DNA of 64,000 nucleotides from Marivita sp041725935. Lineage in GTDB: Bacteria > Pseudomonadota > Alphaproteobacteria > Rhodobacterales > Rhodobacteraceae. The notes below the pieces were generated by a model. That model saw only the letters and a program-made list of their open reading frames with translations, was not told the origin of the DNA and made no database searches. Both the position numbers and the translations under genes were made by a program. Below are positions 7,660 through 18,168 of this stretch, piece by piece (positions within the stretch are counted from its first letter, which is position 1; the number at the start of each line of letters is the position of its first letter). The stretch spans positions 291,734 to 355,733 of the forward strand of contig JBGRQD010000003.1 in NCBI GenBank assembly GCA_041725935.1. The letters are read 5' to 3'.

Positions 7660-9082
7660 TTATCCGTGTTTTGCGGCGACGGTTTTGACGGTCGAGAAGC
7701 CGTAGAGCGCCTCGAACCCTTTTTCGCGGCCATGGCCGGATTTGCCGACCCCGCCGAACGGCAGTTCGACACCGCCGCCCGCGCCGTAATTGTTGAGGAA
7801 AACCTGCCCGGTTTTCAGCGCCTTGGCCAGCCGCATCTGGCGCGCGCCATTGGCGGTCCAGACGCCGGCGACAAGGCCGTAGATCGTTCCGTTGGCGATC
7901 TGGATGGCCTCGTCTTCGGTGTCGAAGGGGATCAGCACCTGCACCGGGCCGAAAAGCTCGTCCTGCGCCAGTGCGTGATCCGGGGGCACAGGGCCGTAGA
8001 GGCGCGGTTGCACATAGGCGCCCCCTGGGGGCAGGTCGTCCGGCATCGGGGTTTCGGCAATGCAGGGCAGATCGTGGGCCGCTTGGAGCAGGCTTTCGAA
8101 GCGGGCCTTCTGTTTGACAGAGATCAGTGGACCGATATCTGGGTCGCTGCTGGCCGGTCCGATGGTCTTGGCGCGGTAGGCGTCGGCCATGCGGCGGGCG
8201 ACCGTTTCGTAAACGCTTCGCTGGATCAAAATGCGTGAGGCAGCGGAGCAGGTCTGGCCCGCGTTCTGAAGGCCTGCATTGACAAGGAACGGCAGCGCGT
8301 CGTCCAGATCGGCATCGTCGAACACGATCTGTGGGGATTTGCCGCCAAGCTCGAGCGTGACGGGAACCACGTTTTGCGCGGCAAGCGTCTGGATCGTCTT
8401 GCCGGTTTCGACGGAGCCAGTGAAGCTCAGGTGGTGCACACCGGGATGGCGGGCCAGCGCGGCACCCGCTTCGGACCCCAAGCCGGGGACCACGTTCAGC
8501 GCGCCGTCGGGAAAGCCCGCCGCGTTGGCCAGATGCGCGAACATCAGCGCGGTGAGACAGGCATCTTCGGCGGGTTTCAGAACGCAGGCATTGCCCATGC
8601 CAAGCGCTGCCCCGACCGAGCGGCCGATGATCTGCATCGGATAGTTCCAGGGCACGATATGGCCTGTCACGCCATGCGGTTCGCGCAGGGTGTAGACGGT
8701 GTAGCCGTCGAGATAGGGGATGGTTTGCCCATACACCTTGTCCGCAGCACCGCCGTAGAATTCGCAGTAGCGCGCAAGGGCGATGGCATCGGCACGGGCC
8801 TGGGTGACCGGTTTGCCCACGTCCAGCGTTTCGAGTGTCGTGAGCAGGTCGGTATGGTCCAGCACAAGCTGGCCGAGCCGGGTGAGGCAGCGGCCGCGCT
8901 CCAGCGCGCTCATCTTGCCCCAAGGACCGTCAAGCGCGGTCTGGGCGGCGGTGACGGCTGCATCGACATCCGTATCCGTGCTGCGGGCGATCTGGCACAG
9001 GGTGCTGCCATCAGAGGGGTTGATGAGGGGCAGCGTGTCAGACGTATCGCGCCACGTGCCGCCGATCAGGATATGGCTGGGA

Positions 9083-9105
<23 letters not shown>
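7660..9105 (-). CDS. Aldehyde dehydrogenase family protein (betaine-aldehyde-type)
   Basis: The 481 residues are those of an NAD(P)-dependent aldehyde dehydrogenase. Visible elements are WNYPMQ and KPAE of the cofactor site, Glu252 in LELGGKSP, and catalytic Cys286 in NAGQTCSAASR. The typical C-terminus LPFGGVGKSGHGREKG follows. Similarity is to the betaine/amino-aldehyde group, but the substrate cannot be read from the sequence. The start at ATG 9105 gives MLPTLPFDPSH and overlaps the ABC ATPase gene by 23 bases; a longer frame back to 9144 has no family similarity. Operon context with a peptide-type importer suggests oxidation of an amino-aldehyde made from an imported compound. Confidence 0.9.
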
Positions 9106-10695
<1,590 letters not shown>

Positions 10696-10699
<4 letters not shown>

Positions 10700-11511
10700 G
10701 CACGCACCACCTTGAGGCGCGGATCAAGCGCGTCTCGCAGCCCGTCGCCCAACAGGTTCAGGCCCAGAACCATCGCCACGATGGTCAGACCGGGGATCAG
10801 CGCCACATGCGGGGCGAGCGCCACCATGGTCTGTGCATCGGCCAACATGCGCCCCCAGCTCGGGATCGGGGGCTGTGCGCCAAGGCCAACATAGCTCAGC
10901 CCCGCTTCGGCAAGGATGCCAAGGCTGAACTGGATGGTGCCCTGCACAATCAGCAGGTTGGCGACATTGGGCAGGATATGCTCGACGCTGATGCGGGTGC
11001 GAGTCTTGCCCGCCACCTGCGCCGCCATGATGAACTCGCGCTTCCACAGGCTGAGCGCTGCACCGCGTGTGATGCGGGCGAAAACGGGGATATTGAAGAT
11101 GCCGATGGCGATGATGGCATTGGTGGCCGAGGGGCCGAAGACGGCGGTGATGAGGATGGCGATGACCAGTGACGGGAAGGCGAAGATCAGGTCGTTCATG
11201 CGCATGATCACCTCGTCCAGCATTCCTCCGCGTCGCGCGGCTGCGGCAAGGCCCAGAGGCACGCCAAGGCCCATTCCGATACCCACCGCCACCAATGCCA
11301 CGGCAATCGAGGTGCGCGCACCAACCATGAGCATCGACAGGATGTCGCGCCCGAAATGGTCGGTGCCAAGCAGGTTGTCGGCGCTTGGCGGTTTCAGGCG
11401 ACCCGCGATGTTCATCGCCTCGACGCTGTCGGGCGTCCAGACGAAGGACAGAAGCGCCGCGATAACGAAGACGCTGGTCAGCAACCCGCCAAGGACAAGG
11501 TTGCGGCTCAT
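10696..11511 (-). CDS. ABC transporter permease, DppC type
   Basis: A 271-residue inner-membrane permease. It has a first membrane segment at about 7-27, then the short periplasmic stretch NLLGTDHFGRDILSMLMVGA typical of DppC/OppC. About five more membrane segments follow, with the EAA loop near residue 160 (EFIMAAQVAGKTRTRISVEH). It pairs with the DppB-type permease whose stop overlaps its start by four bases. Substrate class by family is di- or oligopeptides or similar compounds. Confidence 0.92.
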
Positions 11512-12455
11512 GTGCGGGTTCTCAGCCGGGGGTCAACGGCGGCATAGGCCAGATCGACAAGGAAATTCACCATGATCACCGCAAAGACCAACAGCATCAC
11601 CACGGATTCCACCACGATCAGGTCGCGCTGGGTGATGGCCTGAAAGATCAACCGCCCGAGACCGGGCAGAAAGAACACTTGCTCAATGATGATGGCCCCT
11701 GCCAGCAGGAAGGCGAATTGCAGCCCGATGATGGTCAGCACCGGGATCAGCGCATTGCGCAGCCCGTGCCGCCAAAGAGCCTGCCGCGCCGTGAGCCCCT
11801 TGGCGCGCGCGGTGCGCATGAAATCCTCGCCCAGAATGTCGAGCAGGGAAGACCGCATCACACGGGTCAGGATCGCCGCTTGTGGCAGGGCCAAGGCGAT
11901 TGCAGGCAGGGTCAGTGCCTTCATCCCGGCCCAGAAACCGGCATCCCAACCGGGAAAGCCGCCCGCGTTGAACCAGCGCAGATTGATGGCAAAGATCAGG
12001 ACCAGCATCATGGCGAACCAGAAATTCGGGATCGCAACGCCAAGCTGTGTCGCCCCCGTCACCGCCAGATCACCCGGAGCGCCCCGTCGTGCGGCAGCGA
12101 AGATGCCCGCCGGGAAGGCGATCAGCGTCGACAGCGTCAGCGCAAACAGCGCCAGCGGCAGCGACACCCACATTCGGTCGGCGATCATCTGCGAGACCGG
12201 CGTGCGATAAGTGTATGAGGTCCCGAAATCGCCGGTCAGCATTCCGCCGACCCAACTCAGATAGCGTTCGACTTTGGACTGATCGAGGCCGAGTTCCGCA
12301 CGCAGCGCCGCAACCGTGTCGGGCTGCGCGTTGAGGCCCAGCATGAAGCTTGCCGGATCGCCGGGGGCCACTTCGACAACGACAAAAATGACCACCGAGG
12401 CCACGATCAGGCTGATGGCAAGGGAGACCAGTCGTTTGACGATATAGCCCAGCAT
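11508..12455 (-). CDS. ABC transporter permease, DppB type
   Basis: A 315-residue permease with the DppB/OppB N-terminus MLGYIVKRLVSLAISLIV, the conserved APGDPA region near residue 33, six predicted membrane segments and an EAA loop (DFMRTARAKGLTARQALW). The start at 12455 is chosen over an in-frame upstream start at 12497, because family members begin with this MLxYIxKR pattern and the extra 14 residues are unlike it. It is the first gene of the leftward ABC/ALDH/SDR unit, with a terminator of the preceding unit 41 bases upstream. Confidence 0.92.
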   Translation of the reverse strand: MLGYIVKRLVSLAISLIVASVVIFVVVEVAPGDPASFMLGLNAQPDTVAALRAELGLDQSKVERYLSWVGGMLTGDFGTSYTYRTPVSQMIADRMWVSLPLALFALTLSTLIAFPAGIFAAARRGAPGDLAVTGATQLGVAIPNFWFAMMLVLIFAINLRWFNAGGFPGWDAGFWAGMKALTLPAIALALPQAAILTRVMRSSLLDILGEDFMRTARAKGLTARQALWRHGLRNALIPVLTIIGLQFAFLLAGAIIIEQVFFLPGLGRLIFQAITQRDLIVVESVVMLLVFAVIMVNFLVDLAYAAVDPRLRTRT

Positions 12456-12495
12456 TGCGCGCAGGTTAGGCCAAGCGCGGTCCAATGGGAACGGC

Positions 12496-12522
12496 AAAGA
12501 AAAGGGCCCACGGAAGGGCCCT
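12496..12522 (-). terminator. Intrinsic terminator after phhB (minus strand)
   Basis: AGGGCCC (12503-12509), loop ACGGAA, and GGGCCCT (12516-12522) form a seven-pair stem. The plus-strand tract AAAGAAAA at 12496-12503 becomes a U-rich run on minus-strand RNA. It lies 24 bases after the phhB stop and separates it from the ABC transporter unit. Confidence 0.75.
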
Positions 12523-12545
12523 CACTGCGCCAGATCAGCGCGTGA

Positions 12546-12836
12546 TCAAAGCGCGTCAAGCTTGCGCGCGAGTTTTGCATCGAGCGAAGACAGACCGTCG
12601 ACGTCATGCGTCGTCAACGTAACTTCGACGCTGTTATAGACGTTGGACCATTCCGGGTGATGGTTCCATTTTTCCGCCCACATCGCGGCGCGGGTCATCC
12701 AAGCGAACGCCTCGGTGAAATCCTCGAACTTGTATGTTTTCGATATCGCATCGCGCTCTTCGAGAAGCGTCCATCCGGCCTCCAGCAGCGGGTCCAGAAC
12801 GGTCTTGCGGGCTGTGTCGGATAGCTTTTCGGTCAT
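12546..12836 (-). CDS. phhB: 4a-hydroxytetrahydrobiopterin dehydratase (PCD/DCoH)
   Basis: A complete 96-residue pterin-4a-carbinolamine dehydratase. The active-site motif KWNHHPEWSNVYN (residues 55-67) carries the two adjacent histidines and the downstream Trp/Asn, and the length is normal for the family. It recycles the pterin cofactor of aromatic amino-acid hydroxylases, but no hydroxylase gene is in the window. The start overlaps the stop of the GNAT gene (ATGA), and a terminator follows. Confidence 0.93.
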   Translation of the reverse strand: MTEKLSDTARKTVLDPLLEAGWTLLEERDAISKTYKFEDFTEAFAWMTRAAMWAEKWNHHPEWSNVYNSVEVTLTTHDVDGLSSLDAKLARKLDAL

Positions 12837-14032
12837 TGTTCGTCCTCCGTGGTGACTTTGCGGAAGGGGCCGTAGCTGGTGAGGACTTCGATGTCCTGAT
12901 CCACGGCCTCTGCCTCTGCCTCAAGATAACGCGCGATGGCCTCGGTGAAACCGGGGTCGCGGATCCAGTGCAGCGAATGGGTGTAAACCGGCAGATATCC
13001 GCGGGCCAGTTTGTGTTCCCCCTGTGCGCCTGCCTCCACGCGCGAAAGGCCATGCGCAATCGCGTAATCCATGGCTTGATAGTAGCACAGTTCGAAATGC
13101 AGGCAGGGATGGTCTTCGGTGCAGCCCCAGTAACGGCCATAGAGCGTGTCGCGCCCGATCACGTTCAGCGCCCCGGCGACCCATGCGCCATCGCGTTCGG
13201 CCAGCACCAGCAGGATGTCGTCGCGCAGCCGCTCCTGCGCGATGTCGAAGAACTTGCGCGTGAGATAGGGCGTGCCCCATTTGCGCGCGCCGGTGTCCTG
13301 GTAGAACTCCCAGAACGCATCCCAGTGGTCGGGCTTGATCTGGTCTCCGGTGAAATGATGGATGGTGCCGCCGAAGGACTGAGCGCGTTCGCGTTCCTTG
13401 CGGATGGTCTTGCGCTTGCGGGAACTCAGGTCGCCAAGGAAGCCATCGAAATCCGCGTAGCCCCGGTTATCCCAATGGTATTGCTGGGTGCGCCGCCGCA
13501 GGAGGCCGACCTGTTCACCGGCAATCGCCTCGGCTTCGGTGCAGAAGGTGATGTGCAGCGAGGACAACTGGTTCTCGGAAGCCACCTGAACAGCGCCCTG
13601 CACCAGTGCGCTGATGCCTTCGACCTCGAACCCCGGACGGGTCAGAAACCGGCGTCCGGTGGCGGGCGTGAAGGGTACGGCAATCTGCAATTTGGGATAG
13701 TAGCGCCCACCCGCGCGTTCCCAGGCATGGGCCCAGTTGTGGTCGAAGATGTATTCGCCCTGGCTGTGGCTTTTGGCGTAAAGTGGTGCACAGGCGATGA
13801 TCTGGCCGTCCATTTCGGCGGTCATGTAACGCGGGTCCCAGCCGGTGCCTGCGCCGACGGAGCGACTGTCCTCAAAGGCCTTGAGGAACCTGTAGGTGGT
13901 GAAGGGGTCATGGGGCCGCCCGCCATCCGCAACCTCTGGGCAGGCGCAGGCGTCCCACGTCTCTGGCGCGATCTGCGACAGGGAGCCGTGCATGGAGATG
14001 GCGATTGTGGGCGCGTCGGTTGGGTCGGACAT
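12833..14032 (-). CDS. GNAT-fold N-acetyltransferase, DUF482/COG3146 type
   Basis: The 399 residues match the DUF482 family (COG3146), which carries a FemAB/GNAT-type acyltransferase fold. Recognisable parts are PHDPFTTYRFLKAFEDS near the N-terminus, WDNRGYADFDGFLGDLSSR, KRKTIRKERERA, and the C-terminal HFELCYYQAMDYAI and EAGAQGEHKLARGY. Family members are annotated as peptidoglycan-related, but the substrate is not established. It is coupled to phhB by a four-base overlap, a link seen in this lineage without a known reason. Confidence 0.8.
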   Translation of the reverse strand: MSDPTDAPTIAISMHGSLSQIAPETWDACACPEVADGGRPHDPFTTYRFLKAFEDSRSVGAGTGWDPRYMTAEMDGQIIACAPLYAKSHSQGEYIFDHNWAHAWERAGGRYYPKLQIAVPFTPATGRRFLTRPGFEVEGISALVQGAVQVASENQLSSLHITFCTEAEAIAGEQVGLLRRRTQQYHWDNRGYADFDGFLGDLSSRKRKTIRKERERAQSFGGTIHHFTGDQIKPDHWDAFWEFYQDTGARKWGTPYLTRKFFDIAQERLRDDILLVLAERDGAWVAGALNVIGRDTLYGRYWGCTEDHPCLHFELCYYQAMDYAIAHGLSRVEAGAQGEHKLARGYLPVYTHSLHWIRDPGFTEAIARYLEAEAEAVDQDIEVLTSYGPFRKVTTEDEQ

Positions 14033-14080
14033 GTCCGTTCCTTGTTTACGCAGGTTTACTTGGTTTGCTTTAGCCGAGGA

Positions 14081-14836
14081 TCAAGCCGCGTAATTTTCGA
14101 AGGTGATGTTATCGGCGATGCGGCGCGCCTGCTGTTCCTGCTCCGGGCTGCGAATGGTCCAGCAGAGAATCGGAACGCCACGGGACTTGAGTTGCTCGAC
14201 CCGCGCTGAGTCCAGATTGGTGTGATCATGGCTGAGGAAATCCGCGCCGACCCGGTCGAAATCGGGGATCGTCGCCAATTCTGCGCGCCGGTCCACGGAC
14301 ACATGCGGTTCGTCGATCTTGCGCCACGCACACCCGATCAGACCGCGTGGTGTGTCCGGAGACAGCTCTGCCACCTTGGCGACCATATGCGGATTGAACG
14401 ACATCAGCGCGACAGGGCCAGCGTAGTCGTCAAGCGCGCGCAGCGTTGCCGTTTCCAGCGCGCCATCGGTTTCGCCCATCGCGCCATGCTGGTCCTTGAG
14501 TTCGATCAGCAGCGGCACGGCCCCGTTCACCTGTTGCAGAACGGTGGAAAGGGTGGCGATCCGGTCAGACCCGCCCTTGAGCACCATCGTTTCCAGTTCT
14601 GCGCAATCGCGGGCGCGGACAGGGCCGGTTTCGGATGTCAGCCGGTCCAGCGTGTCATCGTGAAACACCATCGCCACGCCATCGCGGGACAATTGCAGGT
14701 CCAGTTCGATCGGATAGTGCGCTGCAACTGCTGCGGCAAAGGCCGAAAGGCTGTTTTCGACAACCCCTTCGGCCTTATTGTGATACCCGCGATGCGCAAT
14801 CGGGCGCGTCAGGAAACCGGACGGCAACCGTGTCAT
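14081..14836 (-). CDS. Glycerophosphodiester phosphodiesterase family protein
   Basis: A 251-residue GDPD-fold phosphodiesterase without a signal peptide, so probably cytoplasmic. It shows the metal and catalytic residues of the family: IAHRGYHN at 13-20, PENSLSAF-like VENSLSAF, ELDLQLSRDGVAMVFHDDTLDRLT with the second catalytic His, and LLIELK. It hydrolyses glycerophosphodiesters to glycerol-3-phosphate and an alcohol. Its start overlaps the RidA stop by four bases, so the two genes are translationally coupled. Confidence 0.9.
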   Translation of the reverse strand: MTRLPSGFLTRPIAHRGYHNKAEGVVENSLSAFAAAVAAHYPIELDLQLSRDGVAMVFHDDTLDRLTSETGPVRARDCAELETMVLKGGSDRIATLSTVLQQVNGAVPLLIELKDQHGAMGETDGALETATLRALDDYAGPVALMSFNPHMVAKVAELSPDTPRGLIGCAWRKIDEPHVSVDRRAELATIPDFDRVGADFLSHDHTNLDSARVEQLKSRGVPILCWTIRSPEQEQQARRIADNITFENYAA

Positions 14837-15294
14837 AGAAGTTCGAAGATCCCTTCGACCTCGACCGCGACGCCGAACGGCAGGGATGCGGCGGACACGG
14901 CCGAGCGTGCATGTCGCCCGTTTTCGCCCAGCACGTTGACCATCAGGTCCGACGCGCCGTTCACAACCTTGGGCTGGTCGCCGAAATCAGCGGTGGAGTT
15001 CACAAAGCCCACCAGCTTGACCACGCGCACCCGGCTCAGATCGCCACCCGCCGCCTTGCGCGCTTGGGACAGAAGCGCAAGGGCGCAGTACTTTGCGGCT
15101 TCGGCACCGGCCTCTGCGTCCAGATCATCGCCCAGCTTGCCCTTGATCAGCCCGTCGGGACCGGTCGGCAACTGGCCCGAGACATAGATCTGCGCGCCGG
15201 TCTGCACGAAAGGCACGTAATTTGCGGCCGGTGCAGGCGCATCTGGCAAGGTCAGGCCAAGCTCTGCAAGGCGGGCTTCGATGGCGTTGGTCAT
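14833..15294 (-). CDS. RidA (YjgF/YER057c/UK114) family protein
   Basis: A 153-residue RidA-family protein of the longer YjgH/LPS-like subgroup. It contains YVPFVQTGAQIYVSGQLP, an AAKYCALALLSQARKAAGG helix, RVVKLVGFVNS and the C-terminal LPFGVAVEVEGIFEL. Canonical RidA hydrolyses reactive enamines and imines from PLP enzymes. The catalytic Arg of the RidA subgroup is not clearly present, so deaminase activity is uncertain. ATG at 15294 is preferred to an in-frame start at 15312 because family members begin MTNAIEARLAELG-like. Confidence 0.87.
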   Translation of the reverse strand: MTNAIEARLAELGLTLPDAPAPAANYVPFVQTGAQIYVSGQLPTGPDGLIKGKLGDDLDAEAGAEAAKYCALALLSQARKAAGGDLSRVRVVKLVGFVNSTADFGDQPKVVNGASDLMVNVLGENGRHARSAVSAASLPFGVAVEVEGIFELL

Positions 15295-15386
15295 GGTGTC
15301 TCCCCTGTTCAATTAGCGGGACGCTATTGCGCGCGGAGTGAAATGGGAAGGGAAAAGAGGCGGCGTTTGCGCGCGAAAAACCCCGG

Positions 15387-17543
15387 TCAGTTCTGACCGA
15401 GGATGTCGCGCAAAAGCTGGTTCAGGGCGTTCTCGAGCGCGTTGCCGCCCTGCGAGTCCGGTTGAGCCGGTTGCTGCTGCTGGGGCTGTGGTTGCGCGAC
15501 CTGTCGCGGCGGCGTGGGTTCGATCATCGGCAAGGGGCGCACCGGCAGTCCTTGGTGAATGCGCAGCATTGCTTCGTGCCAGATCTCTGCTGGCAGGCCG
15601 CTTCCGGTGACGCCCGCCAGCGGCGTGTTGTCGTCATAGCCCATCCAGACGCCCGTGACGTAATCCGCCGTAAACCCGATGAACCACGCATCCCGCGCCT
15701 CTTGCGAGGTTCCGGTCTTGCCCGCGACCTGACGATCCGGCAGTTTCGCCCGCCCCCCGGTGCCTTGGGTCACGACCTTTTCCATCATCCAGATCAGCTG
15801 GCGCGCCGCCTCCTCGTTGATGACCCGTTCCCCGATGCCGCCGCCCGCGCCCATCATCGCCTGGTCTTCCCCGACCAGCCGCAATTCGCGCAGGCCGTAG
15901 GGCGTGACCGAAGATCCACCGTTCAGGATGCCCGCATAGGCGCCGGTCATCTCCAGCAGCGACGCCTCGGACGCGCCAAGGGCAAGTGCGGGTGTGTCGG
16001 TCAGGGAGCTTTGGATGCCGAAATCCTCGGAGACCTTGCGCACGAGATCGCGCCCAACAGACTCCGACACCTTTACCGCGGGGATGTTGAGGCTTTTGGC
16101 CAGCGCATCGACCAGCGTGACCGATCCGGAATAGTCGTTGGAATAGTTCTCGGGGCACCAGCGGCCTGACCCTGCGATGTTCATGCAGAACGGTTCATCC
16201 TCCACCCGGTCATAGGGGCTGTAGCCCAGTTCAAGTGCCGTGGCGTAGACGAAGGGTTTGAAGGCCGATCCGGTCTGACGCTTGGCCTGTGACGCGCGGT
16301 TGAATTCACCCGAGAGCCCGCCCACCATCCCGCGCACTGCGCCATCGGCGGACATGACCACTATCGCCGCCTGCGCCTCGGAGCCTTCGCGGACCTTGTT
16401 CGCAAAGATGGTCTTGATGGCGTCTTCGGCTGCTTTCTGGATGCGCTGGTCCAGCGTGGTCGAGATGATCACGTCTTCGGTGGTGTCGCGGGTAAAATAG
16501 TCGGGGCCGGATTGCATCACCCAATCGGCAAACCACCGACCTCGCTGGGTGTTGGCCTTTTCGGACAGAGTGGCGGGGTTGGCCTGTGCGGCGCGGGTTT
16601 CTGCGTCGGTCAGGTAGCCCTGTTCGTTCATCAGGCGCAGCACGGTGGCGGCGCGGGCCTGTGACCGTTCGATGTTCGAGGTTGGTGCAAGGCGTGACGG
16701 TGCTGTCAGAAGCCCGGCGATCATCGCGCTTTCCTGTGGTGTCAGGGCAGAGGCCGGTTTCGAGAAATACCGTTCCGCGGCTGCTGCAGCGCCAAACGCA
16801 CCGCCGCCCATGTAGGCGCGGTTCAGGTAGATCGAGAGGATCTCGTCCTTGGAGTATTTGATCTCCATGGCGATCGCATAGACCGCCTCTTTGGCCTTTC
16901 GGTAGACCGACCCGCGACGGCAATCGGCGACATATTCCGCCTCGGTCTTCCAGTCGCTCGGCTCGTAGGTCACGCCAAGGCACAGCAGTTTTGCTGTCTG
17001 CTGCGTGATTGTCGATCCGCCATGCCCGGACAAGGGCCCGCGCCCTTCGGACAGGTTGATCCTGATGGCAGACGCAACGCCGCGCGGGGAAATACCGAGA
17101 TGCCTGTAGAACCGTTGGTCTTCCGTGGCGATCACCGCGTTTTTGAGATGCGGCGACACCGTCTCCGCCGTTACCGCTCCACCGAACTGGTCTCCGCGCC
17201 AGGCAAAGGCAACGCCGTCCCGGTCCAGAAGCTGCACCGACCCGCGCGCGCGCCCGTCCAGCACCTCGGACACCTCGGGCAGGGTCGAGTATTCGTAGCC
17301 GACAAAGGCCGCGAGGATCAGGCCCGCAACGATCCCGGCGCGGATGAACAGGCGCAGGAAGAACCTGAAGACCCAGCCGATGATGCCGGTGAAGAAACCT
17401 ATGATCCCGCCGCGCTTTGCCGTGGCGCGCCGCGTCTTGCGCTTGGCGGGCGCCGGTTTGCGTGGCTTGGATGCCTGGGTCTTTGTCTTGGGATATCGTC
17501 GGTCCGCAACCAGACGGTTTTTCCCGCGTCGTGAATCAGTCAT
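15387..17543 (-). CDS. Penicillin-binding protein 1A family (bifunctional)
   Basis: A 718-residue class A PBP that polymerises and cross-links peptidoglycan at the inner membrane. It has a very basic N-terminal cytoplasmic tail (residues 1-45) and a membrane anchor at about 55-84. The glycosyltransferase domain shows EDQRFYRH at 141-148 and GGSTITQQTAK. The transpeptidase domain has Ser426 in TGSAFK, an SLN motif near 483 and KTGTS at 609-613. The C-terminal 50 residues are rich in Pro and Gln (PQPQQQQPAQ). It is monocistronic and divergent from glnK. Confidence 0.93.
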   Translation of the reverse strand: MTDSRRGKNRLVADRRYPKTKTQASKPRKPAPAKRKTRRATAKRGGIIGFFTGIIGWVFRFFLRLFIRAGIVAGLILAAFVGYEYSTLPEVSEVLDGRARGSVQLLDRDGVAFAWRGDQFGGAVTAETVSPHLKNAVIATEDQRFYRHLGISPRGVASAIRINLSEGRGPLSGHGGSTITQQTAKLLCLGVTYEPSDWKTEAEYVADCRRGSVYRKAKEAVYAIAMEIKYSKDEILSIYLNRAYMGGGAFGAAAAAERYFSKPASALTPQESAMIAGLLTAPSRLAPTSNIERSQARAATVLRLMNEQGYLTDAETRAAQANPATLSEKANTQRGRWFADWVMQSGPDYFTRDTTEDVIISTTLDQRIQKAAEDAIKTIFANKVREGSEAQAAIVVMSADGAVRGMVGGLSGEFNRASQAKRQTGSAFKPFVYATALELGYSPYDRVEDEPFCMNIAGSGRWCPENYSNDYSGSVTLVDALAKSLNIPAVKVSESVGRDLVRKVSEDFGIQSSLTDTPALALGASEASLLEMTGAYAGILNGGSSVTPYGLRELRLVGEDQAMMGAGGGIGERVINEEAARQLIWMMEKVVTQGTGGRAKLPDRQVAGKTGTSQEARDAWFIGFTADYVTGVWMGYDDNTPLAGVTGSGLPAEIWHEAMLRIHQGLPVRPLPMIEPTPPRQVAQPQPQQQQPAQPDSQGGNALENALNQLLRDILGQN

Positions 17544-17635
17544 GGCGCCCGCCTGTAATGCTGCTCTTTTTTATCAATTTAATGACTTTTACCGTCGATG
17601 TGGACCGCTCAAGAAGACGTTACCTTGTTTTTTAA

Positions 17636-17682
17636 TCGCACAAAAAAGCATCAAACTTATAATATTGTGCAAAATTTGTGCA
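17636..17682 (+). promoter_or_regulatory. Putative promoter/operator region of glnK-amtB
   Basis: A perfect -10 hexamer TATAAT lies at 17658-17663 in an AT-rich island, with no good -35 element. Around it are GCACAA (17638-17643) and two TTGTGCA copies (17665-17671 and 17676-17682) spaced exactly 11 bases apart, that is, one helical turn. This suggests activator-dependent expression, for instance by NtrC, but the repeats are not a clear NtrC consensus and no sigma-54 GG-N10-GC element was found. Confidence 0.4.
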
Positions 17683-17793
17683 TTTTAACGGTGCGCGATC
17701 TGATCCTCCCGGTCCCAGACCTTCCCTTACCCTCCTTTGTGCCTCTTTTCTGCGCTTGCAAACAAGATCGACCTGCAAGGGAAAGGGACCGAG

Positions 17794-18132
17794 GTGAAGT
17801 TCATCATAGCGACGATCAAGCCGTTCAAGCTTGAAGAAGTCCGCGAGGCGCTCACAGACATTGGCGTCCGCGGCATGATGGTAACCGAGATCAAGGGGTT
17901 CGGCTCACAGTCGGGCCATACCGAGATTTACCGTGGCGCGGAATATGCCGTGAACTTCGTGCCGAAAATCAAACTCGAAATCGTGGTCGCCGCCGACATG
18001 GCAGATCAGGTGATCGAAACCATCACCAAGACAGCCCGGACCGGCAAGATCGGCGACGGCAAGATTTTCGTACTCGATGCGCAGCAGGCGATCCGCGTGC
18101 GCACAGGCGAAACCAATGGGGATGCGCTCTGA
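17794..18132 (+). CDS. glnK: PII nitrogen-regulatory protein
   Basis: A 112-residue PII protein, the exact family length. Tyr51, the uridylylation site, lies in the T-loop RGAEYAVNF; the B-loop TGKIGDGKIF and C-terminal RVRTGETNGDAL are present. It senses 2-oxoglutarate and ATP/ADP and, next to amtB, blocks the ammonium channel when nitrogen is plentiful. The start is GTG at 17794, which gives the conserved first residues MKFIIATIKPFK; the frame is open further upstream (to 17737) but not conserved there. A GAAAGGGA ribosome-binding region precedes it. Confidence 0.95.
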   Translation: MKFIIATIKPFKLEEVREALTDIGVRGMMVTEIKGFGSQSGHTEIYRGAEYAVNFVPKIKLEIVVAADMADQVIETITKTARTGKIGDGKIFVLDAQQAIRVRTGETNGDAL

Positions 18133-18168
18133 ACCGGCGCTGTGACAGAGATTAGGGGACACATACAG

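Noticed and set aside
12734..14209. Plus-strand frame of 491 codons opposite the pterin dehydratase and GNAT genes
   Set aside because: A shadow frame spanning two genes on the other strand without start signals or motifs.
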